DNA of 64,000 nt from assembly GCA_937919435.1 (NCBI GenBank), contig CALFRR010000125.1, forward strand, positions 1 to 64,000, in the 5' to 3' direction. Source of the stretch: an uncultured Alphaproteobacteria bacterium. GTDB taxonomy: Bacteria > Pseudomonadota > Alphaproteobacteria > Rhizobiales > Ancalomicrobiaceae. The notes under the pieces were generated by a model. The model was not told the origin of the DNA and searched no databases. It was given only the letters and a program-made list of their open reading frames with translations. Positions 40,507 through 50,994 of this stretch are shown here, piece by piece; position 1 is the first letter of the stretch; each line of letters starts with the position of its first letter. The position numbers and the translations under genes were made by a program.

Positions 40507-42231
40507 ATGACCGATCGCCTCCTCGTCGCTCTCGCGCAAGTCGCACCGATCGTCGGCGACATCGCCGGCAACATCGCCAAGGCCCGTGCCGCGCGCGCCC
40601 GCGCAGCCGCGGCCGGCGCCGACCTCGTGCTGTTCTCCGAGGTCTTCGTCTCCGGCTACCCGCCGGAGGACCTCGTGCTCAAGCCGGCCTTCCAGGCCGC
40701 CTGCATGAACGCGGTCGCCGACCTCGCCGCCGACACCGCCGACGGCGGCCCGGCGCTGCTGATCGGGACGCCCTGGCGCGACGAGGCGGGCCTCCACAAC
40801 GCCCACGTCCTGCTCGACGGCGGCCGCATCGCCGCTGTCCGGCTGAAGGTCGATCTGCCGAACTACGGCCCCTTCGACGAGAAGCGGGTGTTCGTGCCCG
40901 GTGAGCTCTCCGGTCCGATCGATTTCCGCGGCATCCGCATCGGCGTGCCGATCTGCGAGGACATCTGGGGTCCCGATCCCATCGATTGCATCGCCGAGAC
41001 CGGCGGCGAACTCCTTCTGGTGCCCAACGCCTCGCCCTACCGGCAGACCGCTCGGGCCGAGCGCTTCGGCGTCGCCCGCGACCGCATCGCCGCGGTCGGT
41101 CTGCCGCTGCTCTATCTCAACCAGATCGGCGGCCAGGACGAACTGGTGTTCGACGGCGCCTCCTTCGTGCTCGACGCCGACGGCAGCCTCGCCGTCCAGC
41201 TCCCCGCCTTCCGCGAGGGGTTCGCGGTGGTCGAGTTCCGCCGTACGCCCGCCGGCTGGCGGGTGGCGAAGGGCGAGATCGCCACGGTCGAGGAGGGCAT
41301 CGCCTCCGACTATTCGGCCTGCGTGCTCGGGCTCAGGGACTACGTCGACAAGAATCGCTTCCCCGGCGTGGTGCTCGGCCTCTCCGGCGGCATCGATTCG
41401 GCGCTGGTCGCCGCGATGGCGGTCGACGCGCTCGGCGCGGACCGGGTCCATGCGGTGATGCTGCCCTATCGCTGGACCTCGTCGGACAGCCTCGAGGACG
41501 CCGCGTCCTGTGCGAAGGCTCTGGGCATCCGCTACGACGTGGTGCCGATCGCCGATCCGGTCGAGGGCTTCGAGACGGCGCTGGCACCGCTGTTCGCCGG
41601 CCGTGCCGCCGACATCACCGAGGAGAATCTCCAGTCGCGGGCCCGCGGCACCATCCTGATGGCGATCTCCAACAAGTTCGGCCCGATGGTGCTGACCACC
41701 GGCAACAAGTCGGAGATGTCGGTCGGCTACGCCACTCTCTACGGCGACATGAACGGCGGCTTCAACCCGATCAAGGACCTCTACAAGACCGAGGTCTGGG
41801 CGGCGGCGCACTGGCGCAACGCCCATGTCCCGGTCGGCGGCAAGGGCCCGTCCGGCGTCGTCATCCCCGAGCGGATCATCACCAAGCCGCCGTCGGCCGA
41901 GCTTCGCGAGAATCAGACCGACCAGGACAGCCTGCCGCCCTACGAGGTGCTCGACGCGGTGCTCGAACGGCTGGTCGAACGCGAGATGGGTCTCGCCGAG
42001 ATCGTCGCCGAAGGCTTCGACGAGGCGCTGGTCAAGCGGGTCGAGCGGTTGCTCTACATCGCCGAATACAAACGCCGGCAGGCCGCCCCGGGGGTCAAGA
42101 TCACCGCCCGCAACTTCGGTCGCGACCGCCGCTATCCGATCACCAACGGCTTCCGCGATCCCGGCCGCCCAGTCGTCTTTCCCGACGTCGCCGCCCAGCG
42201 GAAGCCGGCGACCGATGTCGTCGACTTCTGA
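40507..42231 (+). CDS. nadE: Glutamine-hydrolysing NAD+ synthase
   Basis: NadE makes NAD+ from nicotinate adenine dinucleotide, ATP and an amide group. The 574-residue chain fuses an N-terminal nitrilase-type glutaminase to the synthetase. The glutaminase triad is E45 (LFSEVFVSG), K114 (RLKVDLPNYG) and C150 (GVPICEDIWG). The synthetase has the PP-loop LGLSGGIDSALVAAMAVDALG at about residue 290, and later LTTGNKSEMSVGYATLYGD. ATG 40507 lies 10 bases after the PAS gene stop, and gltX follows after 28 bases on the same strand, so these may share a message. Confidence 0.96.
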   Translation: MTDRLLVALAQVAPIVGDIAGNIAKARAARARAAAAGADLVLFSEVFVSGYPPEDLVLKPAFQAACMNAVADLAADTADGGPALLIGTPWRDEAGLHNAHVLLDGGRIAAVRLKVDLPNYGPFDEKRVFVPGELSGPIDFRGIRIGVPICEDIWGPDPIDCIAETGGELLLVPNASPYRQTARAERFGVARDRIAAVGLPLLYLNQIGGQDELVFDGASFVLDADGSLAVQLPAFREGFAVVEFRRTPAGWRVAKGEIATVEEGIASDYSACVLGLRDYVDKNRFPGVVLGLSGGIDSALVAAMAVDALGADRVHAVMLPYRWTSSDSLEDAASCAKALGIRYDVVPIADPVEGFETALAPLFAGRAADITEENLQSRARGTILMAISNKFGPMVLTTGNKSEMSVGYATLYGDMNGGFNPIKDLYKTEVWAAAHWRNAHVPVGGKGPSGVVIPERIITKPPSAELRENQTDQDSLPPYEVLDAVLERLVEREMGLAEIVAEGFDEALVKRVERLLYIAEYKRRQAAPGVKITARNFGRDRRYPITNGFRDPGRPVVFPDVAAQRKPATDVVDF

Positions 42232-42258
42232 CGTCCGACCCGCGAGGTCTCACGCGCC

Positions 42259-43599
42259 GTGACCACCACCGTTCGTTTCGCCCCGTCGCCGACCGGGCTG
42301 ATCCACATCGGCAACGCCCGTACCGCGCTGCTCAACTGGCTCTACACGCTGACCCGGGACGGCAGCTTCGTGCTGCGCTTCGACGACACCGACACCGAGC
42401 GGTCGAAGCCCGAGTTCGCCGAGGCGACCGTCGAGGATCTGTCGTGGCTCGGAATCACACCGACGAAGATCGTCCGGCAGTCCGAGCGGCTCGCCCTCTA
42501 TCGCGCGGCGGTGAAGAAGCTGAAGGAGGCCGGCCGGCTCTACCCCGCCTATGAGACGACCGAGGAACTCGATCGCCGCCGTCGCCGCCAGCTCGCCCGC
42601 GGCCTGCCGCCGGTCTATGACCGCTCCGCTCTGCACCTGACCGCCGCCGAGATCGCCGCTCTCGAATCCGAAGGGCGCCGGCCGCACTGGCGGTTCCGGC
42701 TCGAGGGGAAGCGGGTCGAATGGGTCGACGGCATCCGCGGTCCCCAGACCATCGACACCGCCTCGCTGTCCGATCCGGTCCTGGTGCGCGCCGACGGCAG
42801 CTTCCTCTACACCCTGCCTTCGGTGGTCGACGACATCGACCTCGGCATCACCGACGTGATCCGCGGCGAGGACCACGTCACCAACACCGGCGTCCAGATC
42901 GAGATCTTCGAGGCGCTCGGAGCGAAGCCGCCGCGCTTCGCCCACCACAACCTGATCGCCTCGACCACCGGCGAAGCTCTGTCGAAGCGGCTCGGTTCGC
43001 TGTCGATCCGGTCGCTCGCCGACGGCGGCTGGGAGCCGATGACCGTCGCCTCGGTCGCGGTGTTGACCGGCTCGTCGGAGGAGATCCGCGCCTATCCGGA
43101 TCTCGCCGCGCTGGCGCCGCACGCCTCGCTCGACATGGTCTCGCGGTCGACCGCCCGGTTCGATCCGCACGAACTCGACCAGATCAACGCCCGCCTGCTC
43201 CACGCCTTCGCCTACGACGCGGTGCGGCCGCGGCTCGCCGACCTCGGCGCCGATCTCGGCGAGGCGTTCTGGCTGGCGGTGCGCGACAATCTCGTGCGCC
43301 TGCCCGACGCGCTCGCCTGGGCCAAGGTGATTCGCGGTCCGGTGAAGCGTCCGCCCGAGGGGCCCGATCCGGCCGACCGCGCCTTCCTCGACGTCGCCCG
43401 CACCCTGCTGCCGGTTGAGCCCTGGGACGACACCACCTGGACCGCCTGGACCAGGGCGGTCTCCGCCGAGACCGGGCGTACCGGCAAGGCGCTCTACATG
43501 CCGCTGCGCCTCGCGCTGACCGGCCTCGATCACGGTCCGGAGATGAAGCGGCTGCTGCCGCTCATCGGTCGGAAAAGTACTTCGGCCCGACTGTCCTGA
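42259..43599 (+). CDS. gltX: Glutamyl-tRNA synthetase (short second-type GltX)
   Basis: This class I aminoacyl-tRNA synthetase charges glutamate. The 446-residue product has the HIGH-type motif [21 protein letters not shown] at residues 6-26 and the KMSKS-type motif ALSKRLG near residue 240, with RGEDHVTNT preceding it. At 446 residues it is shorter than the usual 470-490. Many alphaproteobacteria carry two GluRS, one serving tRNA-Gln, and this shorter copy may be the second type; the window cannot settle that. The start is GTG 42259. Its last 38 coding bases overlap the convergent DUF2865 gene. Confidence 0.93.
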   Translation: MTTTVRFAPSPTGLIHIGNARTALLNWLYTLTRDGSFVLRFDDTDTERSKPEFAEATVEDLSWLGITPTKIVRQSERLALYRAAVKKLKEAGRLYPAYETTEELDRRRRRQLARGLPPVYDRSALHLTAAEIAALESEGRRPHWRFRLEGKRVEWVDGIRGPQTIDTASLSDPVLVRADGSFLYTLPSVVDDIDLGITDVIRGEDHVTNTGVQIEIFEALGAKPPRFAHHNLIASTTGEALSKRLGSLSIRSLADGGWEPMTVASVAVLTGSSEEIRAYPDLAALAPHASLDMVSRSTARFDPHELDQINARLLHAFAYDAVRPRLADLGADLGEAFWLAVRDNLVRLPDALAWAKVIRGPVKRPPEGPDPADRAFLDVARTLLPVEPWDDTTWTAWTRAVSAETGRTGKALYMPLRLALTGLDHGPEMKRLLPLIGRKSTSARLS

Positions 43600-44785
43600 C
43601 CTTCGGCGGCTCGGCGACGCCGCGGGCGACCTTCGCCGGCGGGGTCTCCTCCGCGGCGATCGGCACCGTTTCGCCGGGCTCGAAGCCGGCGAGCAGATCG
43701 GCGACCGTCTCCGGATCCTCGTCGGTCGGCGGTCGCGGCAGAGGGATCGGCAGATCGGCGAGCGAGAACGCCCGCTGGGCCGCCTCGCGGGTGCCGCGCA
43801 GCCCACCCGCCGCCGCGGGCAACAGGCTCGGGTCCGGCTTGCCGCAGGCGCAGGCCGGCACCATCTGGGTCCGATAGCGGAAGGCGTTGGGCAGGCGGGT
43901 CAATGGTTCGCCGTTGTCGGCGGCGATCGCCTGCTCGGCCTCCTCGCCGGGGTTGTGGTGGAAGTAGAGCCGCGTCTCGGTGCCGGGGCACAGCGCCCGG
44001 CAGACGTTGGTGTCGGTCGCCAGACGGCCCTTCGGCGCATTGAACGAGATCGGGAAGAAATAGCCGTCGCAGGTCCGCACGCAGAGCGTCCGGAAGCTGC
44101 CGGAGAGATCGTCGGCGAGACCGGGATCGACGTCCTCCTCGATCGTCTCCTCTCCGGGCGCCGGCCCGACCGGGACGCCGAACAGCGCGGCGAAGAATCC
44201 GGCGGGTCCGGACGGGGCGGTGCGGACCCGCGCCGGCCCGGCGCCGACCGGCACGTCCGCCGCGGTCATCCGGCCGCCCGGCGGCTGCCCGTTGATCGTC
44301 ACCCGGCTCGGCACCCCCGGCGGCATGGTCGACGCCGCCGATCCGGCCGGCGCGACCGGATCGCGCTCGCCGCAGCGCATCTGCGCCATCATCGCCTGGA
44401 GCCGTGCCTTCTCCGGCGATCCCGTGGCCCGGTCGCCGCCGAGCCGGGCGTACTGGCGCTCGAGGTTGTCGAGGTTGGCCGCCATCTGCTGACCGCGGGT
44501 GGCGATCGCCGCGCAGCGCGGATCCCAGCCGCCGCCGCAACGGGAGAGCGATGCCCGGTTCTGCTCGATCGCCGCGCGTTGTTCGGCGATCGCCGAAGCC
44601 CAGCGGTCGGCCTTCGACGCGGGCATCTTCGACGCCGCCGCCAGCCGTGCCGCGAGCTCGTTGCAGACATAGGCGTTCGATTGGGCGGAGGCGGGCGCGG
44701 CGGCGAGGAGAAGCGCGAAGGCCGCGGCGGAGGCGAGGATGCCTCCCGCCGCCGGCCGTCCGCGCCCGACGGTCCTGCCCTGCAT
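43562..44785 (-). CDS. DUF2865 domain-containing exported protein
   Basis: The 407-residue protein has a long Sec signal (basic start then [16 protein letters not shown], cleavage near residue 34). A helical, Gln/Arg-rich region follows, and then the Cys-rich DUF2865 core: [34 protein letters not shown] and [14 protein letters not shown]. The paired cysteines suggest disulfides in the periplasm. Function is unknown. A Pro/Gly-rich linker and a Glu-rich C-terminus surround the core. ATG 44785 has a GGGGAGG site; an upstream ATG at 44830 lacks one. Its 3' end overlaps gltX by 38 bases, tail to tail. Confidence 0.87.
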   Translation of the reverse strand: MQGRTVGRGRPAAGGILASAAAFALLLAAAPASAQSNAYVCNELAARLAAASKMPASKADRWASAIAEQRAAIEQNRASLSRCGGGWDPRCAAIATRGQQMAANLDNLERQYARLGGDRATGSPEKARLQAMMAQMRCGERDPVAPAGSAASTMPPGVPSRVTINGQPPGGRMTAADVPVGAGPARVRTAPSGPAGFFAALFGVPVGPAPGEETIEEDVDPGLADDLSGSFRTLCVRTCDGYFFPISFNAPKGRLATDTNVCRALCPGTETRLYFHHNPGEEAEQAIAADNGEPLTRLPNAFRYRTQMVPACACGKPDPSLLPAAAGGLRGTREAAQRAFSLADLPIPLPRPPTDEDPETVADLLAGFEPGETVPIAAEETPPAKVARGVAEPPKVRTVGPKYFSDR

Positions 44786-44930
44786 GCCGCGCCTCCCCGC
44801 GAAGCGAATCTCCCCGTCCAGGGTATACATCGTCGCGACCCGCCGAGGATATCACGGCCTCGCTCGCCCACCCCTCTCCCAATTCGGCGCGACGCCCCTC
44901 ATATGGAGGACGTCCAACGGAGACCCGTCC

Positions 44931-45446
44931 ATGTCGGTGCCCACGATCGCCCGCTTCTGCCTCGCCGCCGCACTGAGCCTCGCCGCGGCCGCTCCCGCGC
45001 TCGCCGAAGAGCCGGATCTGATCTTCCGCAAGTCGACCGTCTGGAAACTGCTCACCCCCGACGACCGGCTCGCCGTCTACGGCATCGACGATCCCGACGT
45101 GAAGGGCGTCGCCTGTCACTTCACGGTACCCGAGCGCGGCGGCATCAAGGGGATGATCGGCATCGCCGAGCAGACCTCGGACGTCTCGCTCGCCTGTCGG
45201 CAGGTCGGCCCGATCGAGTTCAAGCGCAAGCTCGAACAGGGCGACGAGATGTTCCGCGAGCGCCGCTCGCTGTTCTTCAAGAAGATGCAGATCGTCCGTG
45301 GTTGCGACGCCAAGCGCAACACGCTGGTCTACATGGTCTACACCGACAAGCTGGTCGAGGGCAGCCCGAAGAACTCGACTTCGTCGGTGCCGCTGATGCC
45401 CTGGGGAACCGAACCCCCGCCGCGCTGTGCCGATTTCGTGAAGTGA
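44931..45446 (+). CDS. creA: CreA family protein
   Basis: The 171-residue exported protein has a Sec signal (RFCLAAALSLAAAAPALA, cleavage near residue 25) and then the CreA domain. Typical blocks are DDPDVKGVACHFTVPERGG, GIAEQTSDVSLACRQVGPI, RSLFFKKMQIVRGCD and NTLVYMVYTDKLVEGSPKNS. CreA is widespread in proteobacteria but its role is not known. ATG 44931 follows an ACGGAG site. Its stop codon shares a base with a palindromic intergenic element, so transcription may end there. Confidence 0.93.
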   Translation: MSVPTIARFCLAAALSLAAAAPALAEEPDLIFRKSTVWKLLTPDDRLAVYGIDDPDVKGVACHFTVPERGGIKGMIGIAEQTSDVSLACRQVGPIEFKRKLEQGDEMFRERRSLFFKKMQIVRGCDAKRNTLVYMVYTDKLVEGSPKNSTSSVPLMPWGTEPPPRCADFVK

Positions 45447-45571
45447 TACCGAGCGGATGAAGTTCTGACCTGTTCGGAACTTCGTCCGCGAAGGCAAGCC
45501 CGAACGGGCGTCGGCCGGTCAGGCCGTGACTCACGAAATTCGGACGAGTCCGAATTTCGTGAACTCGGTAT
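45446..45571. repeat. Composite palindromic intergenic element
   Basis: An 8-base outer inverted repeat (ATACCGAG at 45446-45453, CTCGGTAT at 45564-45571) encloses two hairpins. The first has 13-base arms at 45453-45465 and 45477-45489, with one G-T pair. The second is a perfect 15-base inverted repeat at 45531-45545 and 45548-45562 with only 2 bases between. Such nested palindromes resemble REP/BIME-like or miniature mobile elements of Rhizobiales. It starts at the creA stop and may also end creA transcription. No second copy was noticed in the window. Confidence 0.6.
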
Positions 45572-45694
45572 GATGCCGCGACGGCGGACCGTCACCTCCG
45601 GCCGGGAGCTTGCGACGTCCGGCTGGGACGGCGGTCCGCTACGTGCTATTCCCGATCTTCCGGTGACACTCCGTCGACCGGACGAGGAGGGAAG

Positions 45695-46276
45695 ATGGCG
45701 AAGCACTTTGCCGTTCTGGACGAGGCCCATGTCGCCTTCATCGGCCGGCAGAAGATCTTCTTCGCGGCCACCGCCGCGCCGGACGCACGGGTCAACGTCA
45801 GTCCGCGCGGCACCGACCACTTCCGGGTCGTCGCGCCCGATACCGTCCTGTGGCTCGATCTGACCGGGTCGAGCGCCGAGACCGCCGCGCATCTGAAGGC
45901 CGACGGCCGATTGACCGTGATGTTCTGCGCCTTCGACGGACCGCCGCTGATCCTGCGTCTCTACGGTCGCGGCCGGACGATCCGCCGCGGCGACGCCGGT
46001 TGGGCAGAGGCGATCGCCGCACACTGGAGCGGCGAAGAGCCGCCGGGCGCACGCCAGATCGTGATCCTCGACATCGATCTGGTGCAGACCTCCTGCGGCT
46101 TCGGCGTGCCGCTGTTCCAGGCGGTCGGCGGTCGCGACACCCTCGATCGCTGGGCCGCATCGAAGGGCGAGGCCGGCCTCGCCGACTATCGGCGGCGGAA
46201 GAATGCGGTGAGCCTCGACGGCCTGCCGACCGGCCTCGTCGCCGACGAGGGGGAGACCGGCGAGCCGGTGGCTTGA
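45695..46276 (+). CDS. Pyridoxamine 5'-phosphate oxidase-like flavin-binding family protein
   Basis: The 193-residue protein has the split-barrel FMN-binding fold in outline. QKIFFAATAAPDARVNVSPRG forms the first strands (FMN-phosphate side), then DTVLWLDLTGSSAETAAHL and GRLTVMFCAFDGPPLILRLYGRG. A C-terminal CGFGVPLF block is found in the subgroup that lacks true PNP oxidase activity. No B6 pathway neighbour is present; the role is unknown, possibly binding FMN, F420 or haem-like cofactors. A GAGGAGGG site precedes ATG 45695. It is followed by a TSUP permease on the same strand. Confidence 0.87.
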   Translation: MAKHFAVLDEAHVAFIGRQKIFFAATAAPDARVNVSPRGTDHFRVVAPDTVLWLDLTGSSAETAAHLKADGRLTVMFCAFDGPPLILRLYGRGRTIRRGDAGWAEAIAAHWSGEEPPGARQIVILDIDLVQTSCGFGVPLFQAVGGRDTLDRWAASKGEAGLADYRRRKNAVSLDGLPTGLVADEGETGEPVA

Positions 46277-46358
46277 CGGGTCGGCTCCGGCGGGCCTACT
46301 TCCGCCGGCCTCACCGTCGTCGGCGTCCCGCCGCGGCCACCGACCGGAACCCCCGCCG

Positions 46359-47123
46359 ATGCTGCCCGAACACTGGCCGCTCCTCGCCGCCGCCGCCTTC
46401 TTCGCCGGAACCGTCGATGCCGTGGTCGGCGGCGGCGGGCTGATCCAGGTGCCGGCGCTGCTGACCCTGTTTCCCGGCACGGCCATCCCGACCCTGTTCG
46501 GCACCAACAAGATCTCGTCGATCGTCGGCACCATCGCCGCCGCCGCCCATTTCGTCCGCCGTGTGCCGATCCCCTGGAAGGTCGTCGTCCCGGCGACCGT
46601 CGCCGCGCTCGTCGGCTCGCTCTTCGGCGCAGCCTGCGCCTCGCTGATGCCGCGCCGCTGGATGATGCCGCTGGTCATCGCCCTCCTGGTGGTGACCGCG
46701 ATCCACACCTTCCTGCGCAAGTCCTTCGGCCAGGTCGAATCGCGGGCCTACCAGCCCGCCGACCGGGCCCGCGGCGGCGTCATCGGCGGTCTGCTCGGCT
46801 TCTACGACGGCATCTTCGGACCCGGCACCGGCTCCTTCCTGATCTTCGGCTTCGTCCGCTTCTTCGGTTTCGATCTGGTCCGGGCCAGCGCCGCCGCCAA
46901 GTTCGTCAACGTCGCCACCAATTTCGGGGCGCTGCTGTTCTTCATGCCGACGGGCTCGGTGATGTGGCCGATCGCAGTGATGATGGCGGCCTGCAATCTC
47001 GCCGGAGCGCAGGTGGGCGCCCGGGTCGCGGTGCGCTGGGGCTCGGTCTTCGTCCGCCGCGCCTTCCTGGTGGTGGTGGTCGCACTGATCGTCAAACTGA
47101 CCTGGGATTTCGCGACTGCGTGA
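46359..47123 (+). CDS. TSUP-family (TauE/SafE) membrane permease
   Basis: The 254-residue protein has seven to eight hydrophobic helices and the two TSUP half-motifs. The first is FFAGTVDAVVGGGGLIQVPALL with FGTNKISSIVGT near the N-terminus; the second is GFYDGIFGPGTGSFLIF with SAAAKFVNVATNFGAL. The family exports or imports sulfur-containing or carboxylate anions such as sulfite, sulfoacetate or taurine; the substrate is not evident. It follows the flavin-fold gene by about 80 bases and precedes ppc. Confidence 0.9.
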   Translation: MLPEHWPLLAAAAFFAGTVDAVVGGGGLIQVPALLTLFPGTAIPTLFGTNKISSIVGTIAAAAHFVRRVPIPWKVVVPATVAALVGSLFGAACASLMPRRWMMPLVIALLVVTAIHTFLRKSFGQVESRAYQPADRARGGVIGGLLGFYDGIFGPGTGSFLIFGFVRFFGFDLVRASAAAKFVNVATNFGALLFFMPTGSVMWPIAVMMAACNLAGAQVGARVAVRWGSVFVRRAFLVVVVALIVKLTWDFATA

Positions 47124-47322
47124 AACGCAGAGCCGCTCCTTGCGCCCAATGGAGGTCTGGCCCTCCGGGCGCATCGTGCTAAAGTCGTAAGCAGATGCCC
47201 GAAGTGCCCGCTTCGGCGCCGGCCCGGCCGCCCCGCCGGGTGAGCCCACCACCCACCGACCGATGCGCTCTCGCCCGAGTTTGCCGGGTGGAGCGGATCG
47301 GCGGCCCGACAGGACCCGTCCG

Positions 47323-50091
47323 ATGGATTCGAGCTCCGCATCCGCGTCCCGCGACACCGAGAAGGACCGCCCGCTGTTCGACGACATCCGGCTGCTCGGC
47401 CAGATCCTCGGCGACATCGTCCGCGAGCAGGACGGCGAGGCCGCCTTCGAGGTGGTCGAGGCGATCCGCCGCCTGTCGGTCGCCTTCGAGCGCGACGCCG
47501 ACGCCCAGGCGGGCCGTAATCTCGATGCGCTGCTGAAGCGGCTGAGCCCGCCCGAGACGGTCTCGGTGATCCGCGCCTTCACCTATTTCAGCCACCTCGC
47601 CAACCTCGCCGAGGACTGCCACCACCTGCGCCGCCGGGCCGTCCACCACGCCCGCGACGAGCACCGCAACGGCAGTCTCGACAAGGCCTTCGAGCGCTTC
47701 GCCGCGGCCGGCATCGACGGTGCGGCGGTCTCACGGGCGCTCCAGCGCGCCTGGGTGTCGCCGGTCCTGACCGCCCACCCGACCGAGGTGCAGCGTCAGT
47801 CGATCCTCGACGCCGAGCGGGCGATCGCCGCGCTGCTCGCCGAGCGCGACCGCCTGTGCACGCCCCGTGATCTCGCCGCCAACGAGATGCGGATCAAGGC
47901 CCGCGTCGCCCAGCTCTGGCAGACCCGGATCCTGCGCTTCGTCAAGTTGACCGTGGAAGACGAGATCGAGAACGCGCTCGGCTACTATCGCTCGACCTTC
48001 CTCCACCAGATCCCCCGGCTCTACGCCGAACTCGAGGAACTGGTCGGCAGGCCGGTCGCGCCGTTCTTCCGGATGGGCAACTGGATCGGCGGCGACCGCG
48101 ACGGCAATCCCAACGTCACCGCCACGACCCTGGTCACCGCGCTCACCCGTCAGGCCGAGACGGTGCTCGAGCACTATCTCTCCGAGGTCCATCAGCTCGG
48201 CGGCGAACTGTCGGTGTCGCGGATCCTGGTCGTCCATTCGGCCGAGCTGCGGGCGCTCGCCGACGCCTCGCCCGACACCAACGCCCAGCGTCAGGACGAG
48301 CCTTATCGGCGCGCCCTGGTCGGGGTCTACGCCCGCCTCGCCGCCACGCTCGAACGGCTCACCGGCAAGCACGTCCAGCGCCACGCGGTGGCCCCGTCCG
48401 CGCCCTATGCCGGTCCGGCCGAGTTCCTCGCCGATCTGCGCACCATCGAGGATTCGCTCCGGCGCAACCACGGCGGCCCGCTGATCCCGATCCGGCTGGC
48501 CCCGCTGATCCGCGCCGTCGAGGTGTTCGGCTTCCACTTGGCGACCACCGACCTGCGCCAGAGCTCCGACCAGCACGAGCTGGTCGTCGCCGAGCTCCTC
48601 GCCCAGGCCCGGGTCGAACCCGACTATCTCGCCCTCGACGAGACGGCGCGGCAGATACTGCTGCTGTCGCTGCTCGCCGATCCGCGCCCGTTGAAGGTGC
48701 CGGGCGTCGCCTATTCCGATCACGCGGCGAGCGAACTGAAGATCTTCGAGACGGCGTCGAAGCTGCGCACCGACTTCGGCCCCGATGCGATCCGCCACTA
48801 CATCATCAGCCACACCGAGACGGTCTCCGATCTGCTCGAGGTGCTCCTGCTCCAGAAGGAATGCGGGCTGATGCGCGGCACCGTCGCCCAGGGCGACACC
48901 GCGAAGGTCGATCTCGTGGTGGTGCCACTGTTCGAGACCATCGAGGACCTGCGCGCCGCCGAGCCGATCATGCGCGCCTTCTACGATCTGCCGGGCATCG
49001 AGGCGCTGATCCGCTCGTCCGGCGGCGAGCAGGACATCATGCTCGGCTACTCCGACAGCAACAAGGACGGCGGCTACTTCACCTCGAACTGGGAACTCTA
49101 TCGCGCCTCGACCGCGCTCGCCCGGCTGTTCGAGGAGAAGCCCGGCATCGCCATGCGGCTGTTCCACGGTCGTGGCGGCGCCGTCGGCCGCGGCGGCGGC
49201 CCGTCCTACGAGGCGATCGTCGCTCAGCCGCCCGGCACCGTGAAGGGCCAGATCCGGCTGACCGAACAGGGCGAGGTGATCAACGCCAAATACGCCAATC
49301 CGGAGATCGGCCGACGCAATCTCGAGACGCTGATGTCGGCGGCGCTGGAGGCCTCGCTGCTCCGGCGCGAGGAAAAGGCGTCGCCCGCCTTCCTCGATCT
49401 CGCCGCCCGCCTCTCCGAGGCGAGCCGCCGAGCCTATCGGGCACTGGTCTACGACACCGCCGGCTTCACCGACTACTTCTTCGCGGCGACCCCGATCGCC
49501 GAGATCGCGCAGTTGAACATCGGCTCGCGCCCGGCCTCGCGCAAGGCGACCCGTCGGATCGAGGATCTGCGGGCGATTCCCTGGGGCTTCTCGTGGGGCC
49601 AGAGCCGGGTGACGCTGCCCGGGTGGTACGGCTTCGGCTCGGCGATCGCCGCGGTGATCGCCGAAGCGCCGGAGAAGGCCGAGGCGACCTGGGAGATGCT
49701 CGCCGCGATGAACCGCGACTGGCCGTTCTTCCGTACGCTGGTCTCGAACATGGACATGGTGCTGGCCAAGGCCGACCTCCGGGTCGCCCGCCGCTATGCC
49801 GATCTGGTCCCCGACCGCGATCTCGCCGAGAAGGTCTTCGCCGCGATCGAGGCGGAGTGGCGGCTGACCGTCGACGCGCTCGCCCGGATCACCGGAGCCG
49901 GCGACCGCCTCGCCGACAATCCGACGCTCGCCCGCTCGATCGCCCATCGCTTCGCCTACATCGCGCCGCTGAACCACCTCCAGGTGGAACTGCTGCGCCG
50001 CTGGCGCGACGGGATCCGCGAGGAGAAGACCCAGCGCGGCATCCTGATCTCGATCAACGGCATCGCCGCCGGGCTCCGGAACACCGGCTGA
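47323..50091 (+). CDS. ppc: Phosphoenolpyruvate carboxylase
   Basis: Ppc makes oxaloacetate from phosphoenolpyruvate and bicarbonate, refilling the TCA cycle. The 922-residue product has the catalytic histidine in [12 protein letters not shown] near residue 155 and [15 protein letters not shown] near 255. [16 protein letters not shown] follows near 575, then the [14 protein letters not shown] loop near 615. It ends with the conserved RNTG. ATG 47323 starts just before the conserved [19 protein letters not shown]; an in-frame ATG at 47263 adds 20 Arg/Pro-rich residues. It is followed after 12 bases by a convergent DUF1566 gene. Confidence 0.96.
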   Translation: MDSSSASASRDTEKDRPLFDDIRLLGQILGDIVREQDGEAAFEVVEAIRRLSVAFERDADAQAGRNLDALLKRLSPPETVSVIRAFTYFSHLANLAEDCHHLRRRAVHHARDEHRNGSLDKAFERFAAAGIDGAAVSRALQRAWVSPVLTAHPTEVQRQSILDAERAIAALLAERDRLCTPRDLAANEMRIKARVAQLWQTRILRFVKLTVEDEIENALGYYRSTFLHQIPRLYAELEELVGRPVAPFFRMGNWIGGDRDGNPNVTATTLVTALTRQAETVLEHYLSEVHQLGGELSVSRILVVHSAELRALADASPDTNAQRQDEPYRRALVGVYARLAATLERLTGKHVQRHAVAPSAPYAGPAEFLADLRTIEDSLRRNHGGPLIPIRLAPLIRAVEVFGFHLATTDLRQSSDQHELVVAELLAQARVEPDYLALDETARQILLLSLLADPRPLKVPGVAYSDHAASELKIFETASKLRTDFGPDAIRHYIISHTETVSDLLEVLLLQKECGLMRGTVAQGDTAKVDLVVVPLFETIEDLRAAEPIMRAFYDLPGIEALIRSSGGEQDIMLGYSDSNKDGGYFTSNWELYRASTALARLFEEKPGIAMRLFHGRGGAVGRGGGPSYEAIVAQPPGTVKGQIRLTEQGEVINAKYANPEIGRRNLETLMSAALEASLLRREEKASPAFLDLAARLSEASRRAYRALVYDTAGFTDYFFAATPIAEIAQLNIGSRPASRKATRRIEDLRAIPWGFSWGQSRVTLPGWYGFGSAIAAVIAEAPEKAEATWEMLAAMNRDWPFFRTLVSNMDMVLAKADLRVARRYADLVPDRDLAEKVFAAIEAEWRLTVDALARITGAGDRLADNPTLARSIAHRFAYIAPLNHLQVELLRRWRDGIREEKTQRGILISINGIAAGLRNTG

Positions 50092-50103
50092 GCCGGCCGT
50101 CGG

Positions 50104-50643
50104 TCAGCGGCGGGAGACGGGCGGTCTCGCCTCCCGCACCGGCCGTACCGCATAGGCGTAGCCGGGCGAGTGGACGTCGACGATCCCGGTGGCGAAGTCG
50201 AAGACCCAGGCCATCTCCGGAATCAGGTCGTAGGACGTGTCGCTCCAATAGGTCCAGTCGCCGGAATCGGCGTCGGCAGGGCCGACGTCGGGAAAGACCT
50301 CGGGGTCGATCGCCGGTTGCGTGCAGGCGGTTTCGAGGATGCCGTCGAGTTCCTGGGCGGTGGGCAGGCGCCAGCCGTCGCCTTCGGCGCGGGCCGCCGA
50401 TCGCGCCGCTTCCAGCCCCAGATGCACCGCCTCGCCGCTGCACCGGCCCTCGCTCCAGCGGAGTCCGAGGCTGCATCGCCGCCATTCCAGCCCGGTGGTC
50501 CGGTCGACGGCGGTTTCCCCGCGGATCTCGAACCGCTGCGGCGGCGTGTCGAGCGGACGCCCCGGTGCGCAGGCGGCATCGGCGCCGCCGGTCGCGAGCA
50601 GGGCGAAGACGATCGGAAGGAGGGTGGAGAGGGCGCGAACCAT
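50104..50643 (-). CDS. DUF1566 (Lcl C-terminal-like) exported protein
   Basis: The 179-residue protein has a Sec signal (RALSTLLPIVFALLATGGADA, cleavage near residue 22). It then has the DUF1566 pattern DRTTGLEWRRC, a GWRLPTAQELDGILE core, DWTYWSDTSY and YAYAVRPVR at the C-terminus. This C-type-lectin-like module is found in secreted and periplasmic proteins of unknown role. Four cysteines suggest disulfides. ATG 50643 puts the signal at the N-terminus; an open frame continues upstream without conservation. It converges on ppc. Confidence 0.85.
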   Translation of the reverse strand: MVRALSTLLPIVFALLATGGADAACAPGRPLDTPPQRFEIRGETAVDRTTGLEWRRCSLGLRWSEGRCSGEAVHLGLEAARSAARAEGDGWRLPTAQELDGILETACTQPAIDPEVFPDVGPADADSGDWTYWSDTSYDLIPEMAWVFDFATGIVDVHSPGYAYAVRPVREARPPVSRR

Positions 50644-50994
50644 CGGATCCTCGGTGCCGGCGAACGACGGGATCCTCGCCGCGAATCTCGGCGCGACCGT
50701 GTCGGCGACCGCAGACGCGCCGGAAGTCGTACCCTTTCCCGCCTCGCCGCGCTCTCCCGCCCCTTGACGGCGGCACGGGAATGCGCGACACGCTTTCCCC
50801 ATGACGATGAGAACCTCTGCTCCCGCGACCATCGCGATTTCGAGCATTTGTGGCTAGCGCGCACGCTGGCCCGGTTCCGTCTGCCCCGTCGTTCGATGTG
50901 ACCAGATGAGACCCCGGCCGGCGGGCGGGGGTGACGTCGTCGGCGCATGTCGGCCCATCGGCCGACCGCGCGAAGTCGCGAAGGGAGATCGTCG
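50644..50994. other. Divergent intergenic region (351 bp) before cysS
   Basis: The region lies between the DUF1566 start and cysS. It contains CTTGACG at 50763, a -35-like sequence on the plus strand without a good -10. I see no T-box-like leader, hairpin with T-run or small gene in it. Confidence 0.45.
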
